Assembly: GCA_002293475.1 (NCBI GenBank)
Contig: DBDG01000059.1
Coordinates: forward strand, 1 to 64,000
Length of the DNA stretch: 64,000 nucleotides
Source: Lachnospiraceae bacterium UBA938
Lineage (GTDB): Bacteria; Bacillota; Clostridia; Lachnospirales; Lachnospiraceae
Direction: 5' to 3'
The notes beneath the pieces are model-generated. The model was not told the origin of the DNA and made no database searches. It saw nothing but the letters and a program-made list of their open reading frames with translations. Shown here piece by piece: positions 51,147 through 58,429 of the stretch (the first letter of the stretch is position 1; every line of letters begins with the position of its first letter). Made by a program: the position numbers and the translations under genes.

Positions 51147-51860
51147 ATGCCACAGCTGTCCTGTCAGGACATTACCCTTGGATATGAAGGGAAGATCGTA
51201 GTTGCCAATCTTTCTTTTACGGTCAGTGCCGGAGATTATCTGTGCGTGGTCGGGGAGAACGGTTCCGGTAAAACTACTTTGATGCAGTCAATACTGAGGT
51301 TAAAAGCGCCTATGTCAGGTCAGGTCGTCACCGGTGACGGCCTGAAGCCTGCTGAGATTGGCTATTTACCCCAGCAGACGGAGGTTCAGAAGGATTTTCC
51401 TGCCTCCGTGCGGGAAGTGGTCCGTTCCGGCTGTCTGAACGGATGCGGCTACCGGCCTTACTATAGTAAGGCGCAAAAGGATATGGCAGACGAGAATATG
51501 GAAAAACTGGGTATTGCGGATCTGGCGAAACGCTGTTACCGGGAACTGTCCGGCGGCCAGCAGCAGCGGGTGCTGCTGGCTCGGGCATTATGCGCAACTA
51601 GGAAGCTTTTACTGCTGGATGAGCCGGTGGTGGGGCTTGATCCCAAAGTCACGAAAGAATTGTATGATATAATAGAAACACTGAACAAAAGCGGCATTAC
51701 CGTCATGATGATATCGCATGACATTGCCATGGCGGTAAACTATGCTTCGCATATCCTGCATATCGGCAATCAGCAACTGCTGTATTACGGGATTACAGAA
51801 AACTATCTGCAGAGCGAGCTGGGTAAGAGATATGCCGGATGGGGAGGTGCCAGGGTATGA
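51147..51860 (+). CDS. znuC: Zinc ABC transporter ATP-binding protein
   Basis: 237 residues. Walker A GENGSGKTT, Q-loop LPQQTE, signature LSGGQQQRVLLARAL, Walker B LLLLDEPVVGLD and switch ISHD are all present. Its small size and position between the binding lipoprotein and the permease identify it as the importer ATPase. It overlaps the permease start by 4 nt (ATGA). Confidence 0.94.
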   Translation: MPQLSCQDITLGYEGKIVVANLSFTVSAGDYLCVVGENGSGKTTLMQSILRLKAPMSGQVVTGDGLKPAEIGYLPQQTEVQKDFPASVREVVRSGCLNGCGYRPYYSKAQKDMADENMEKLGIADLAKRCYRELSGGQQQRVLLARALCATRKLLLLDEPVVGLDPKVTKELYDIIETLNKSGITVMMISHDIAMAVNYASHILHIGNQQLLYYGITENYLQSELGKRYAGWGGARV

Positions 51861-52750
51861 CAGCGGGAACTTTTTGGGAGAATGTCCAGAAGCTATCAGC
51901 TCAGGAAATAATAAGCAAACTGGCAGAATATTTTGAATTTGTCAATGTCCGCTATGCGTTGGTGGTCGGTATTTTCATTGCCTTTTGCTCGGCGCTTCTG
52001 GGGGTTACGCTGGTATTGAAGAGATTTTCGTTTATCGGCGACGGGCTTTCCCATGTCGCGTTCGGAGCTACGGCGGTGGCTACGGCGTTAGAACTGGCCA
52101 GTGATTTTGTGCTGGTCCTGCCAGTTACGGTTATTTGTGCTATTTTACTGCTTAGATCCAGTCAAAACAGCAAGATTAAGGGAGATGCCGCGACGGCGAT
52201 GATCTCAGTGGGTACCCTGGCAATCGGCTATCTGGTGATGAACTTAAATCCTCAGTCGACGAACGTGGCCGGTGATGTCTGCTCGACGCTGTTCGGCTCC
52301 TTGTCGATCCTGACGCTGACTGCGGCAGAGGTATGGCTATGTGTGATTCTATCGATTGCCGTTATCATAATATTTTTTGTTCTTTATCATAAAATATTCG
52401 CCGTTACCTTTGACGAAAACTTTGCGACGGCGACCGGAACCGGAGCAAAAAGCTATAATCTAATCCTGTCCGTAATCATTGCCGTGATTGTCGTCTTGGG
52501 GATGAATATGGTAGGCTCGCTTTTGATCTCGGCGCTGGTGATCTTTCCGGCCTTATCGGCTATGCGGGTTTTTAAGAGCTTTAAGGCCGTGATCCTTTGT
52601 TCGGCGGCGGTTTCGGTAATATCGGCGACGGTCGGGATGTTGATTGCGATCCTGGTGGGGACACCGGTGGGTCCCACGATTGTAGCTATTTATATTGTCG
52701 GGTTTGCGTTTTTTAGCGCAATTGGATTTCTGACTGGTCTAAGACGTTAG
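51857..52750 (+). CDS. znuB: Zinc ABC transporter permease (ZnuB family)
   Basis: About 297 residues with 8-9 hydrophobic segments. It has the family pattern ALLGVTLVLKRFSFIGDGLSHVAFGATAVATAL and a C-terminal GSLLISALVIFPALSAMRVFKSFK. Start at ATG 51857, overlapping the znuC stop (ATGA) with GGGGAGG upstream, instead of the longer frame from 51839. Confidence 0.93.
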   Translation: MTAGTFWENVQKLSAQEIISKLAEYFEFVNVRYALVVGIFIAFCSALLGVTLVLKRFSFIGDGLSHVAFGATAVATALELASDFVLVLPVTVICAILLLRSSQNSKIKGDAATAMISVGTLAIGYLVMNLNPQSTNVAGDVCSTLFGSLSILTLTAAEVWLCVILSIAVIIIFFVLYHKIFAVTFDENFATATGTGAKSYNLILSVIIAVIVVLGMNMVGSLLISALVIFPALSAMRVFKSFKAVILCSAAVSVISATVGMLIAILVGTPVGPTIVAIYIVGFAFFSAIGFLTGLRR

Positions 52751-52784
52751 TAGAAATGAGGCAGTTTTGCGGGAAGGAGAATAA

Positions 52785-53279
52785 ATGAGGAAAAAGTGGA
52801 TGTTACTATTAGCAGCCAGCTTGTTATTGACATGGAGTGTTGGCTGTGCGGAAGTTCCGTCGGAAGGCACCGGCAGCGTAAGCAATGGGGAAAGTACCGG
52901 AGGTGGCGAAAGCGGTACGGCGGCGGATGTCGATATCGACCTGACGACGCTCAGCAGTACCATGGTATATGCTGAGGTATATAATATCATGACAAACCCG
53001 GATGATTATATCGGGAAGACGATCCGCATGCGTGGCCCATATATTAATTCGTTTTACGACGTAACAGGCCTGAATTATCATTATGTGATGATCAAGGATG
53101 CGGCGGCCTGCTGCCAGCAGGGAATAGAATTTAAATTGCCGGAAGACCTTGCCTATCCGCAGGATTATCCGGTAGTGGATACGGAAATCGAAGTGGCCGG
53201 CGTGTTCGGAAGCTATGATGAGCTGGATTATACCTATTATTATCTGGAAGTGGATGAAATGTCAGTAATCGAAGGATAG
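52785..53279 (+). CDS. Lipoprotein with a C-terminal OB-fold-like domain, zinc operon
   Basis: 164 residues. Signal peptide with lipobox WSVGC, then a Gly/Ser/Glu linker and a ~110-residue domain starting MVYAEVYNIMTNPDDYIGKTIRMRGPY. That segment is typical of small OB-fold proteins. AAACCQQGIEFKL and a C-terminal VAGVFGSYDELDYTYYYLEVDEM follow. The CC pair and position directly after znuB suggest a metal-related extracytoplasmic role. The function is not established. It is 34 bp from znuB with GGAAGGAGA before ATG. Confidence 0.75.
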   Translation: MRKKWMLLLAASLLLTWSVGCAEVPSEGTGSVSNGESTGGGESGTAADVDIDLTTLSSTMVYAEVYNIMTNPDDYIGKTIRMRGPYINSFYDVTGLNYHYVMIKDAAACCQQGIEFKLPEDLAYPQDYPVVDTEIEVAGVFGSYDELDYTYYYLEVDEMSVIEG

Positions 53280-53372
53280 GCCCATTGGTCAAGCCGTTTC
53301 AGTGTAATTTGCCCGAGCAACCGCCATCAGGCAGTCCGGCGATTACATGAAGCGAGCCTAAGGAGCAGCCTT

Positions 53373-54257
53373 ATGGTCAGTAATCTGGAATATTATAAAG
53401 TGTTTTATTATGTGGCGCAATGCGGGAGCCTGACGGTTGCGGCGGAAAAACTGTCCATTTCCCAGCCGGCCGTAAGCCAGGCGGTGAAGCAGCTGGAGAC
53501 CAATCTGGGTGTCAGGCTGTTTTCCCGCGTGTCTAAGGGGGTTCGCCTGACGAAAGAAGGCGCCCTTTTACATGAATATGTGGCAACGGGATATGAACGG
53601 ATTGAGCTGGGAGAGCAGAAGCTAAGAAAGATGCTGGATCTTGAACTAGGAGAGCTGCGGATCGGAGCCAGTGATATGACCCTGCAGTTTTATCTACTGC
53701 CGTATCTGGAAAGCTACCATGAAAAATATCCTCAGATCAAGGTTCAGGTCAGCAACGGGCCGACACCGGAAACGTTGATGCTGTTAGAGAACGGGAGCAT
53801 TGACTTTGCTATCGTGAGCAGTCCGTTTGAGAAGAAGCGGCACATGAAAGTGACAGAAGTAAAGGAAATAGAAGATGTGTTTGTTGCGGGACGAAAGTTC
53901 ATGCAGTACAAAAACCGGATGCTGGATCTGCAAGAGCTGGAAAAACTCCCTTTGATTACGTTAGAGCAAAATACCAGTACAAGGACTTTTATGGATGATT
54001 ATCTACGGAAGAACGGAGTAGAGATCAGCCCGGAATTTGAGCTGGCCAACAGCGGAATCATCGTCCAGTTTGCTTTGCGCAATCTGGGGGTCGGCAGCGT
54101 CATGAAGGATTTTGCCCAAAAAGACCTGGATTCGGGGAAGCTGTTTGAACTGCGGTTCAACAAGATAATACCGAAGCGTCAGTTCTGTGTAGTAACCCAT
54201 ACGGAGAACCGACTTTCGGTGGCAGCAGAGAATTTCTTGGAAGTACTTGGCAAATAA
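53373..54257 (+). CDS. LysR-family transcriptional regulator
   Basis: 294 residues. An N-terminal winged HTH (LEYYKVFYYVAQCGSLTVAAEKLSISQPAVSQAVKQLETNLGVRLFSR) is followed by a LysR substrate-binding domain (LGELRIGASDMTLQFYLLPYL...). The neighbours give no clear hint to its ligand. A 93-bp gap without a clear promoter precedes it. Confidence 0.94.
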   Translation: MVSNLEYYKVFYYVAQCGSLTVAAEKLSISQPAVSQAVKQLETNLGVRLFSRVSKGVRLTKEGALLHEYVATGYERIELGEQKLRKMLDLELGELRIGASDMTLQFYLLPYLESYHEKYPQIKVQVSNGPTPETLMLLENGSIDFAIVSSPFEKKRHMKVTEVKEIEDVFVAGRKFMQYKNRMLDLQELEKLPLITLEQNTSTRTFMDDYLRKNGVEISPEFELANSGIIVQFALRNLGVGSVMKDFAQKDLDSGKLFELRFNKIIPKRQFCVVTHTENRLSVAAENFLEVLGK

Positions 54258-54291
54258 GCGCAGTGGGTTGCAGTAGTGTGAGAGGCGTATA

Positions 54292-54504
54292 TCAGTTATC
54301 CGGCTCTCTTTTTTTCATCTTACCGACAGACCAGATAGTCAGCCATAAGAGAATAGGCAGCCCGATGGAGGCAACCAAGCAGGCGGCAAACAGGCGTTCC
54401 TTGCCAGGGAAATCCAAGATGGCCACAACAAAGGTGACGATATAGAGGGAGACCAATAAAACGATGCCTGTGATAGCGGCAATCTGTTTTGGTGTTTTTT
54501 TCAT
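54292..54504 (-). CDS. Small two-helix membrane protein
   Basis: 70 residues: a basic start (MKKTPKQ), two hydrophobic segments (IAAITGIVLLVSLYIVTFVVAIL and LFAACLVASIGLPILLWLTIW) and a charged tail (KMKKREPDN). AAGGAAAA precedes ATG on the minus strand. It is of a type common in Lachnospiraceae genomes, with no known function. Convergent with the LysR gene. Confidence 0.75.
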   Translation of the reverse strand: MKKTPKQIAAITGIVLLVSLYIVTFVVAILDFPGKERLFAACLVASIGLPILLWLTIWSVGKMKKREPDN

Positions 54505-54632
54505 TGGATATTTTTCCTTTACAGTTTTTCCTTAAGATTGACTATATCACAAATCATGAAGATTGAAAACCCCCCAAGATAGGCGACGATACAAGAATAT
54601 AGACAAAAATATAATTTTGTTAATTTTTATTG

Positions 54633-54661
54633 TTTACAAATTTGGTTTTTTCATATATAAT
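54633..54661 (+). promoter_or_regulatory. Promoter of the peptide/radical SAM operon
   Basis: TTTACA (54633-54638), a 17-nt spacer and a consensus TATAAT (54656-54661) lie in a very AT-rich stretch about 80 bp before the small peptide gene. Confidence 0.75.
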
Positions 54662-54740
54662 CATATTGTTAAAATAACATTTAATATTGTCATACTACAA
54701 TATCAGGTGTTTAATAATGTATTATTATAAGGAGGTCAAG

Positions 54741-54983
54741 ATGAATATTACCGATGAACAAATGCAGATGCTGGAAAAGCAAGCAGTAGATATGGTTAAG
54801 CGCTCAATAAAGGGGGCTTTCGAGTCGCCAGACCTTGTCCGGCTGGGCGAAGATGAAACAGGCAATAAGACAAGCAGGGATATGGGTGAGTCTGTGGTGG
54901 CATCTGTGGCAGGCGGAGTGGCAAGCGGTGTAGCAAGTGCCGTTGTGGCTTCCATGATACCAGGACCGGTGGTTCCGGGCTGA
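54741..54983 (+). CDS. Candidate precursor peptide of a radical SAM-modified RiPP
   Basis: 80 residues. The first ~50 are charged and helical (TDEQMQMLEKQAVDMVKRSIKGAF...DLVRLGEDET), like a leader. The last ~30 are devoid of charge and made almost only of Val, Ala, Gly, Ser and Pro (SVVASVAGGVASGVASAVVA then SMIPGPVVPG). There is no Cys and no Trp, Tyr or His. A GG pair at 58-59 could be a cleavage site. The start at ATG 54741 has a perfect AAGGAGGTC; the longer frame to 54687 lacks one. It is the first gene after a strong promoter and precedes PqqD-like and radical SAM genes, the usual place of a precursor. It could instead be a small hydrophobic bacteriocin or an unrelated membrane peptide. 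Confidence 0.65.
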   Translation: MNITDEQMQMLEKQAVDMVKRSIKGAFESPDLVRLGEDETGNKTSRDMGESVVASVAGGVASGVASAVVASMIPGPVVPG

Positions 54984-55103
54984 TCAAAATGATTCATACA
55001 TGCTTCGCGAAGGTTTGCTGGTTAGTAGTAAATGTTATAAAAAGATAATTAATGGAATAAGATACAATAGAACAATAGCACATATGACAAAGGGGATGGA
55101 CCG

Positions 55104-55187
55104 ATGAGCGAGATGATGCATGAAAACCAGCGTAATGGTTCCCAGCCCGGTGATTCCAGGCTGATTTTAACAGAGTTGCCACTATAA
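55104..55187 (+). CDS. Tiny ORF, 27 residues, between the peptide and PqqD-like genes
   Basis: ATG at 55104 is preceded by AAAGGGG with an 8-nt gap. It encodes MSEMMHENQRNGSQPGDS then RLILTELPL and stops at TAA 55185-55187, 15 bp before the PqqD-like gene. Polar, with a leader-like LxLTELPL end. It is too short to judge; it could be a second peptide substrate, a translational leader or chance. Confidence 0.3.
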   Translation: MSEMMHENQRNGSQPGDSRLILTELPL

Positions 55188-55202
55188 TAAAGGAGCACAA
55201 AG

Positions 55203-55481
55203 GTGCAAAAAAGGATACGTTTAGAATGTGCAAGCTGGTATCGCCGTGATGACGGAGTGGTTCAGATAATCGGCAAAAACGGCAGAACTACTATTTTAAA
55301 TAAAGCTTATTCGGAAGTTTGGGACAAAATCGGATATGAGATAGAGAGCGGCGATCTGTGTAACGAAATGAAGGATGTTATGTCGGAAGAACTGATTATG
55401 CACATTTTGGATGAATTTATCAATAAAAATATGATTACGGTTACATCCGAAGCAGATAATTTTGATATGCTGTTCAATTAA
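55203..55481 (+). CDS. PqqD-like RiPP recognition element protein
   Basis: 92 residues, GTG start behind AAAGGAG. The pattern fits a stand-alone PqqD domain: beta strands (VVQIIGKNGRTTILNKAYSEVWDKI) followed by helices (LCNEMKDVMSEELIMHILDEFINKNMITV). PqqD proteins bind the leader of a ribosomal precursor and present it to a radical SAM enzyme. The two genes that follow are such enzymes. Confidence 0.8.
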   Translation: MQKRIRLECASWYRRDDGVVQIIGKNGRTTILNKAYSEVWDKIGYEIESGDLCNEMKDVMSEELIMHILDEFINKNMITVTSEADNFDMLFN

Positions 55482-55503
55482 AAAGCGGATATGGGGTGTA
55501 ACG

Positions 55504-56808
55504 ATGCGAAGCACGGATGTTTTATTGATCAATCTCCCGACCGGGAGCTGGTATAAAGAAAGGCTGGCAGAATCCAACTCAATGCCGCCGCTGGGGCTAC
55601 TATATATAGCGGCGGTCCTAAAGGATAATGGGTTTGCGGTCAAGCTGGCAGATTTTGCCGTAGAGGAGTTCTCAAAAGAAAAATTATCGGCATATTTAGA
55701 TGAATGTCAGTCGGGCATTGTAGGTATGAGTACATATAATGAGTCTTGGAATGCCCAAAAGATTTTATGCGAACATATTAAGGCAAACTATCCGGCTATA
55801 ACAGTTCTGGCTGGGGGTGCTTTTGCGACATTCTGCTATTCTGATATATTGCGTAAAACTAAAACAGACTATGTGCTTCGTGGTGAAGGGGAAAGATCCT
55901 TTTTACAATTCTGCAATTGCTTTTTTCATAAGGAAGGCTTTAAGGAAAAAGTCAGAAGCGTAAAGGGGATCGCTTTTTTGGAAGAAAACAATCAGGTGTT
56001 TGAGAATGGTCTAGCGGGCCGGATATGCGATCTGGATGAACTGCCGTTTCCTGACCGTAGCTTGGTGAATCTGAAAAATTACGTACTGCCTTTTACGGTA
56101 AGTACATCCCGGGGCTGTCCGGGCAACTGTATTTTCTGTTCTTCCAAGTCCTTCTGGGGGCAAAAGGTTATTATGCGTTCGGCAGAGAATATATATAAAG
56201 AGGTAGCGCAACTCCACAAAGAGTATAAAACAAATCTATTTTATATTACCGATGATACATTTACGGCATCTAGGAAAAGATGTAATGATTTTTGTGAAAT
56301 GCTGTTACAATCGGGCATTAAATATATCTGGGGCTGTGAGTCTAGGGCTGATATTGTTGATGAAGAATTAATTAAATTATTATATGAATCAGGCTGCCAT
56401 AAGATTCAGTTTGGCTTTGAAAGCGCGAATAATGAAATCTTAAGGAAGTTAAAAAAACATGTAACAATAGAACAAATAGAAAATGCGGTAAGACTTGCCC
56501 ATAAATATAATATGCACATACAGACGTCATATATTATCGGGCACGCATTTGATACAAAGGAAACAATTGAACATACAATTTCTTTTGCAAGATACCTGCG
56601 GGACACCTATGGGGCTCGGGTAGCTTGCAGCGTAAATACGCCGTTCCCTGGTACCGAACAATTTGAAAAACGCGAAGAACTGGGAATCAAGATATATACT
56701 GATGACTGGTCGCAATACCTTTTGAATGTTCCGATTATCAGTACAGATCATATGTCCCGGAATGATCTTGGATATTATCTGGGAGTGGGTCAGCAATTGG
56801 TCGATTAA
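55504..56808 (+). CDS. Cobalamin-binding-type radical SAM enzyme
   Basis: About 434 residues. N-terminal Rossmann-like B12-binding domain (VLLINLPTGSWY...PPLGLLYIAAVLKDNGFAVKLADF...VLAGGAFATFCYSDIL...DYVLRGEGERSFLQF), about residues 1-180. The radical SAM core has C205-PGN-C209-IF-C212 and YITDDTFTASRKRC, FGFESANNEIL and YIIGHAFDTKETIE. Members of this class methylate unactivated carbons or do other radical chemistry, including C-methylation in polytheonamide. Start at ATG 55504 with GGGGTG upstream; the frame back to 55462 overlaps the PqqD-like gene. Substrate unknown; the preceding peptide is the likely one. Confidence 0.88.
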   Translation: MRSTDVLLINLPTGSWYKERLAESNSMPPLGLLYIAAVLKDNGFAVKLADFAVEEFSKEKLSAYLDECQSGIVGMSTYNESWNAQKILCEHIKANYPAITVLAGGAFATFCYSDILRKTKTDYVLRGEGERSFLQFCNCFFHKEGFKEKVRSVKGIAFLEENNQVFENGLAGRICDLDELPFPDRSLVNLKNYVLPFTVSTSRGCPGNCIFCSSKSFWGQKVIMRSAENIYKEVAQLHKEYKTNLFYITDDTFTASRKRCNDFCEMLLQSGIKYIWGCESRADIVDEELIKLLYESGCHKIQFGFESANNEILRKLKKHVTIEQIENAVRLAHKYNMHIQTSYIIGHAFDTKETIEHTISFARYLRDTYGARVACSVNTPFPGTEQFEKREELGIKIYTDDWSQYLLNVPIISTDHMSRNDLGYYLGVGQQLVD

Positions 56809-56854
56809 GGCGGTGTGCCGGTATGGAGCGGAACAGAACGAGAAGGAGCGAGGA

Positions 56855-58168
56855 TTGGAAGTATTAAATAAATATTATATATTTGCGAAAGACAAATATT
56901 TAATTAAGCCAATAGAAAACAGCTTTTTCCTTATTTCCAACGAGTTATTTGAAGTGCTGTGTGTCAATGAAACAGGTATTGAAATCATTAATGAATTAGA
57001 TGGAACCAAGACAGTTAATGATATAATTTCCAAGCTTTCCGGAGACTATGGCATTGAGGAGGATATTATATCCGAGCTGGTAGTGCAGTTTGTCATTAAA
57101 TTAGTTAAGAGTGATCTGATAACCGATGTTTTGTCTGAATATTCCTCAAATACAATTAACAAGCAAGACAGACTCCGAAGATTCTATGTTAGTATAGCCG
57201 GAAGGGAAGGGGAAGAACTGAATCCTGATATCATTGCTGATATTCTGGAAATGGTCCAGACAGATAATGACAAAATATTAATATATGTACATGGCAAAGA
57301 GCCAATGCTTCATTCCCGTTTTGATGAGGTGTTGCAAATCCTTAGCAAAACTAAGCAGAACAATATTATTGTTTGTACGGATGGAAATATTTTACGCCAT
57401 GGCTGGAAGACCGCTATACAAGAATATGTAAATGGTATTATGCTTAAATTTGCCCATACGGATAGAGAAATTAATGATCAGGTATTGGGCAAGGGTCATT
57501 ATGACCATTATAAAGAAGCGCTGCAGTTTTACCGGGATTGCCGCGTGCCGGTCTACATGAATGTCATACCGACGGAGAAAAATATTGATAGTTTAACCGA
57601 TATTCAGCAGTATGCGTATGACCTCCATATGAATGGGATTCAATTTCAGACTTCCTGTTTCCCGGGCAGTGTGAAGCCGCAGGACGGCTTGGTCAAAGAT
57701 TACGAAGGGCAATATAAACAGGTTAAAAAGGAATTATATAAATTAAGCAATTTTTTGAACGCTTGGCGAAACAATCGTAGCAAAAGTGCAGGCCGGGAAT
57801 TTCCGCTGTTCTTTGAGGATGACAGATGCTTTTCCGGGTTTCGTGCCCTTTCCTGCATGTCTCATTGCGGTCTGATGTTAAATGAAATCAGTGTGGATTT
57901 ACAAGGCCGGATATATCCTTGTCATAAGCTGCACTGCGATGAGTTTATGTTTAAAAACGCCGATGAGTATCTGGCCAATAAAGATAGATTCAAGAAAGAG
58001 AGGGTTACTAACAATAAGTGTAATGAATGTGATTTCTGGCTGATTTGCATGGGAGGGTGCCGGGCAGATACCTATCATCATCGGGGCGAGATGTCGGCAT
58101 TGAGCAGTGCCTGTGAGGAGCAAAAGCTGAAAATCATGGAAAGGCTTACAATGATTGCAAAAAGATAA
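56855..58168 (+). CDS. PqqD-SPASM protein with a degenerate radical SAM domain
   Basis: About 437 residues, TTG start with AAGGAG 6 nt upstream. Residues ~20-95 are a PqqD-like recognition domain (VNETGIEIINELDGTKTVNDIISKL...). The C-terminus is a full SPASM-type cysteine region (C325FSG, CMSHCG, IYPCHKLHC, then CNECDFWLICMGGC and SSACEEQ). Between them the radical SAM core is recognisable by YVHGKEPMLH (the GGEP position). However, the CxxxCxxC loop expected near residue 110 is missing: RLRRFYVSIAGREGEEL runs straight into the next helix. No cysteine codon is found in any frame there that would rescue it by a single frameshift. It is probably a catalytically altered partner or scaffold for the adjacent B12 enzyme. 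Confidence 0.8.
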   Translation: MEVLNKYYIFAKDKYLIKPIENSFFLISNELFEVLCVNETGIEIINELDGTKTVNDIISKLSGDYGIEEDIISELVVQFVIKLVKSDLITDVLSEYSSNTINKQDRLRRFYVSIAGREGEELNPDIIADILEMVQTDNDKILIYVHGKEPMLHSRFDEVLQILSKTKQNNIIVCTDGNILRHGWKTAIQEYVNGIMLKFAHTDREINDQVLGKGHYDHYKEALQFYRDCRVPVYMNVIPTEKNIDSLTDIQQYAYDLHMNGIQFQTSCFPGSVKPQDGLVKDYEGQYKQVKKELYKLSNFLNAWRNNRSKSAGREFPLFFEDDRCFSGFRALSCMSHCGLMLNEISVDLQGRIYPCHKLHCDEFMFKNADEYLANKDRFKKERVTNNKCNECDFWLICMGGCRADTYHHRGEMSALSSACEEQKLKIMERLTMIAKR

Positions 58169-58336
58169 GCAATAAAAAGCAAAAGCTGTAAAAATTAATA
58201 TAATATCTTTATTTGAGTCTTTGCAAAGAATATATATATATATATATCAAAAAACATCTTATTCGTTAATTTAATATTGTTTATTTAAATCAAAGTCTAA
58301 TCAGACAAAAATAACCACAAATATAAACAAAAAGAC

Positions 58337-58365
58337 TTGCGCAAATTGATTAAACATTATATAAT
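58337..58365 (+). promoter_or_regulatory. Promoter in front of the ABC exporter genes
   Basis: TTGCGC (58337-58342), a 17-nt spacer and a consensus TATAAT (58360-58365) in the 261-bp AT-rich gap (with an AT dinucleotide run near 58230) after the SPASM gene. Confidence 0.6.
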
Positions 58366-58429
58366 GTACAAATACAAGCACTATATGAATTATAGATATT
58401 GTTAGTTGTTTAAGTAAAGGAGACAATAC

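Noticed and set aside
54741..54983. Lanthipeptide or proteusin precursor
   Set aside because: There is no Cys for lanthionine rings, no lanthionine synthetase nearby, and the leader lacks a nitrile-hydratase-like or Nif11-like sequence.
56855..58168. A frameshift hiding the CxxxCxxC motif of the SPASM protein
   Set aside because: I read the region 57160-57330 in all + frames and saw no cysteine cluster; the surrounding frame is continuous and protein-like, so real loss is more likely.
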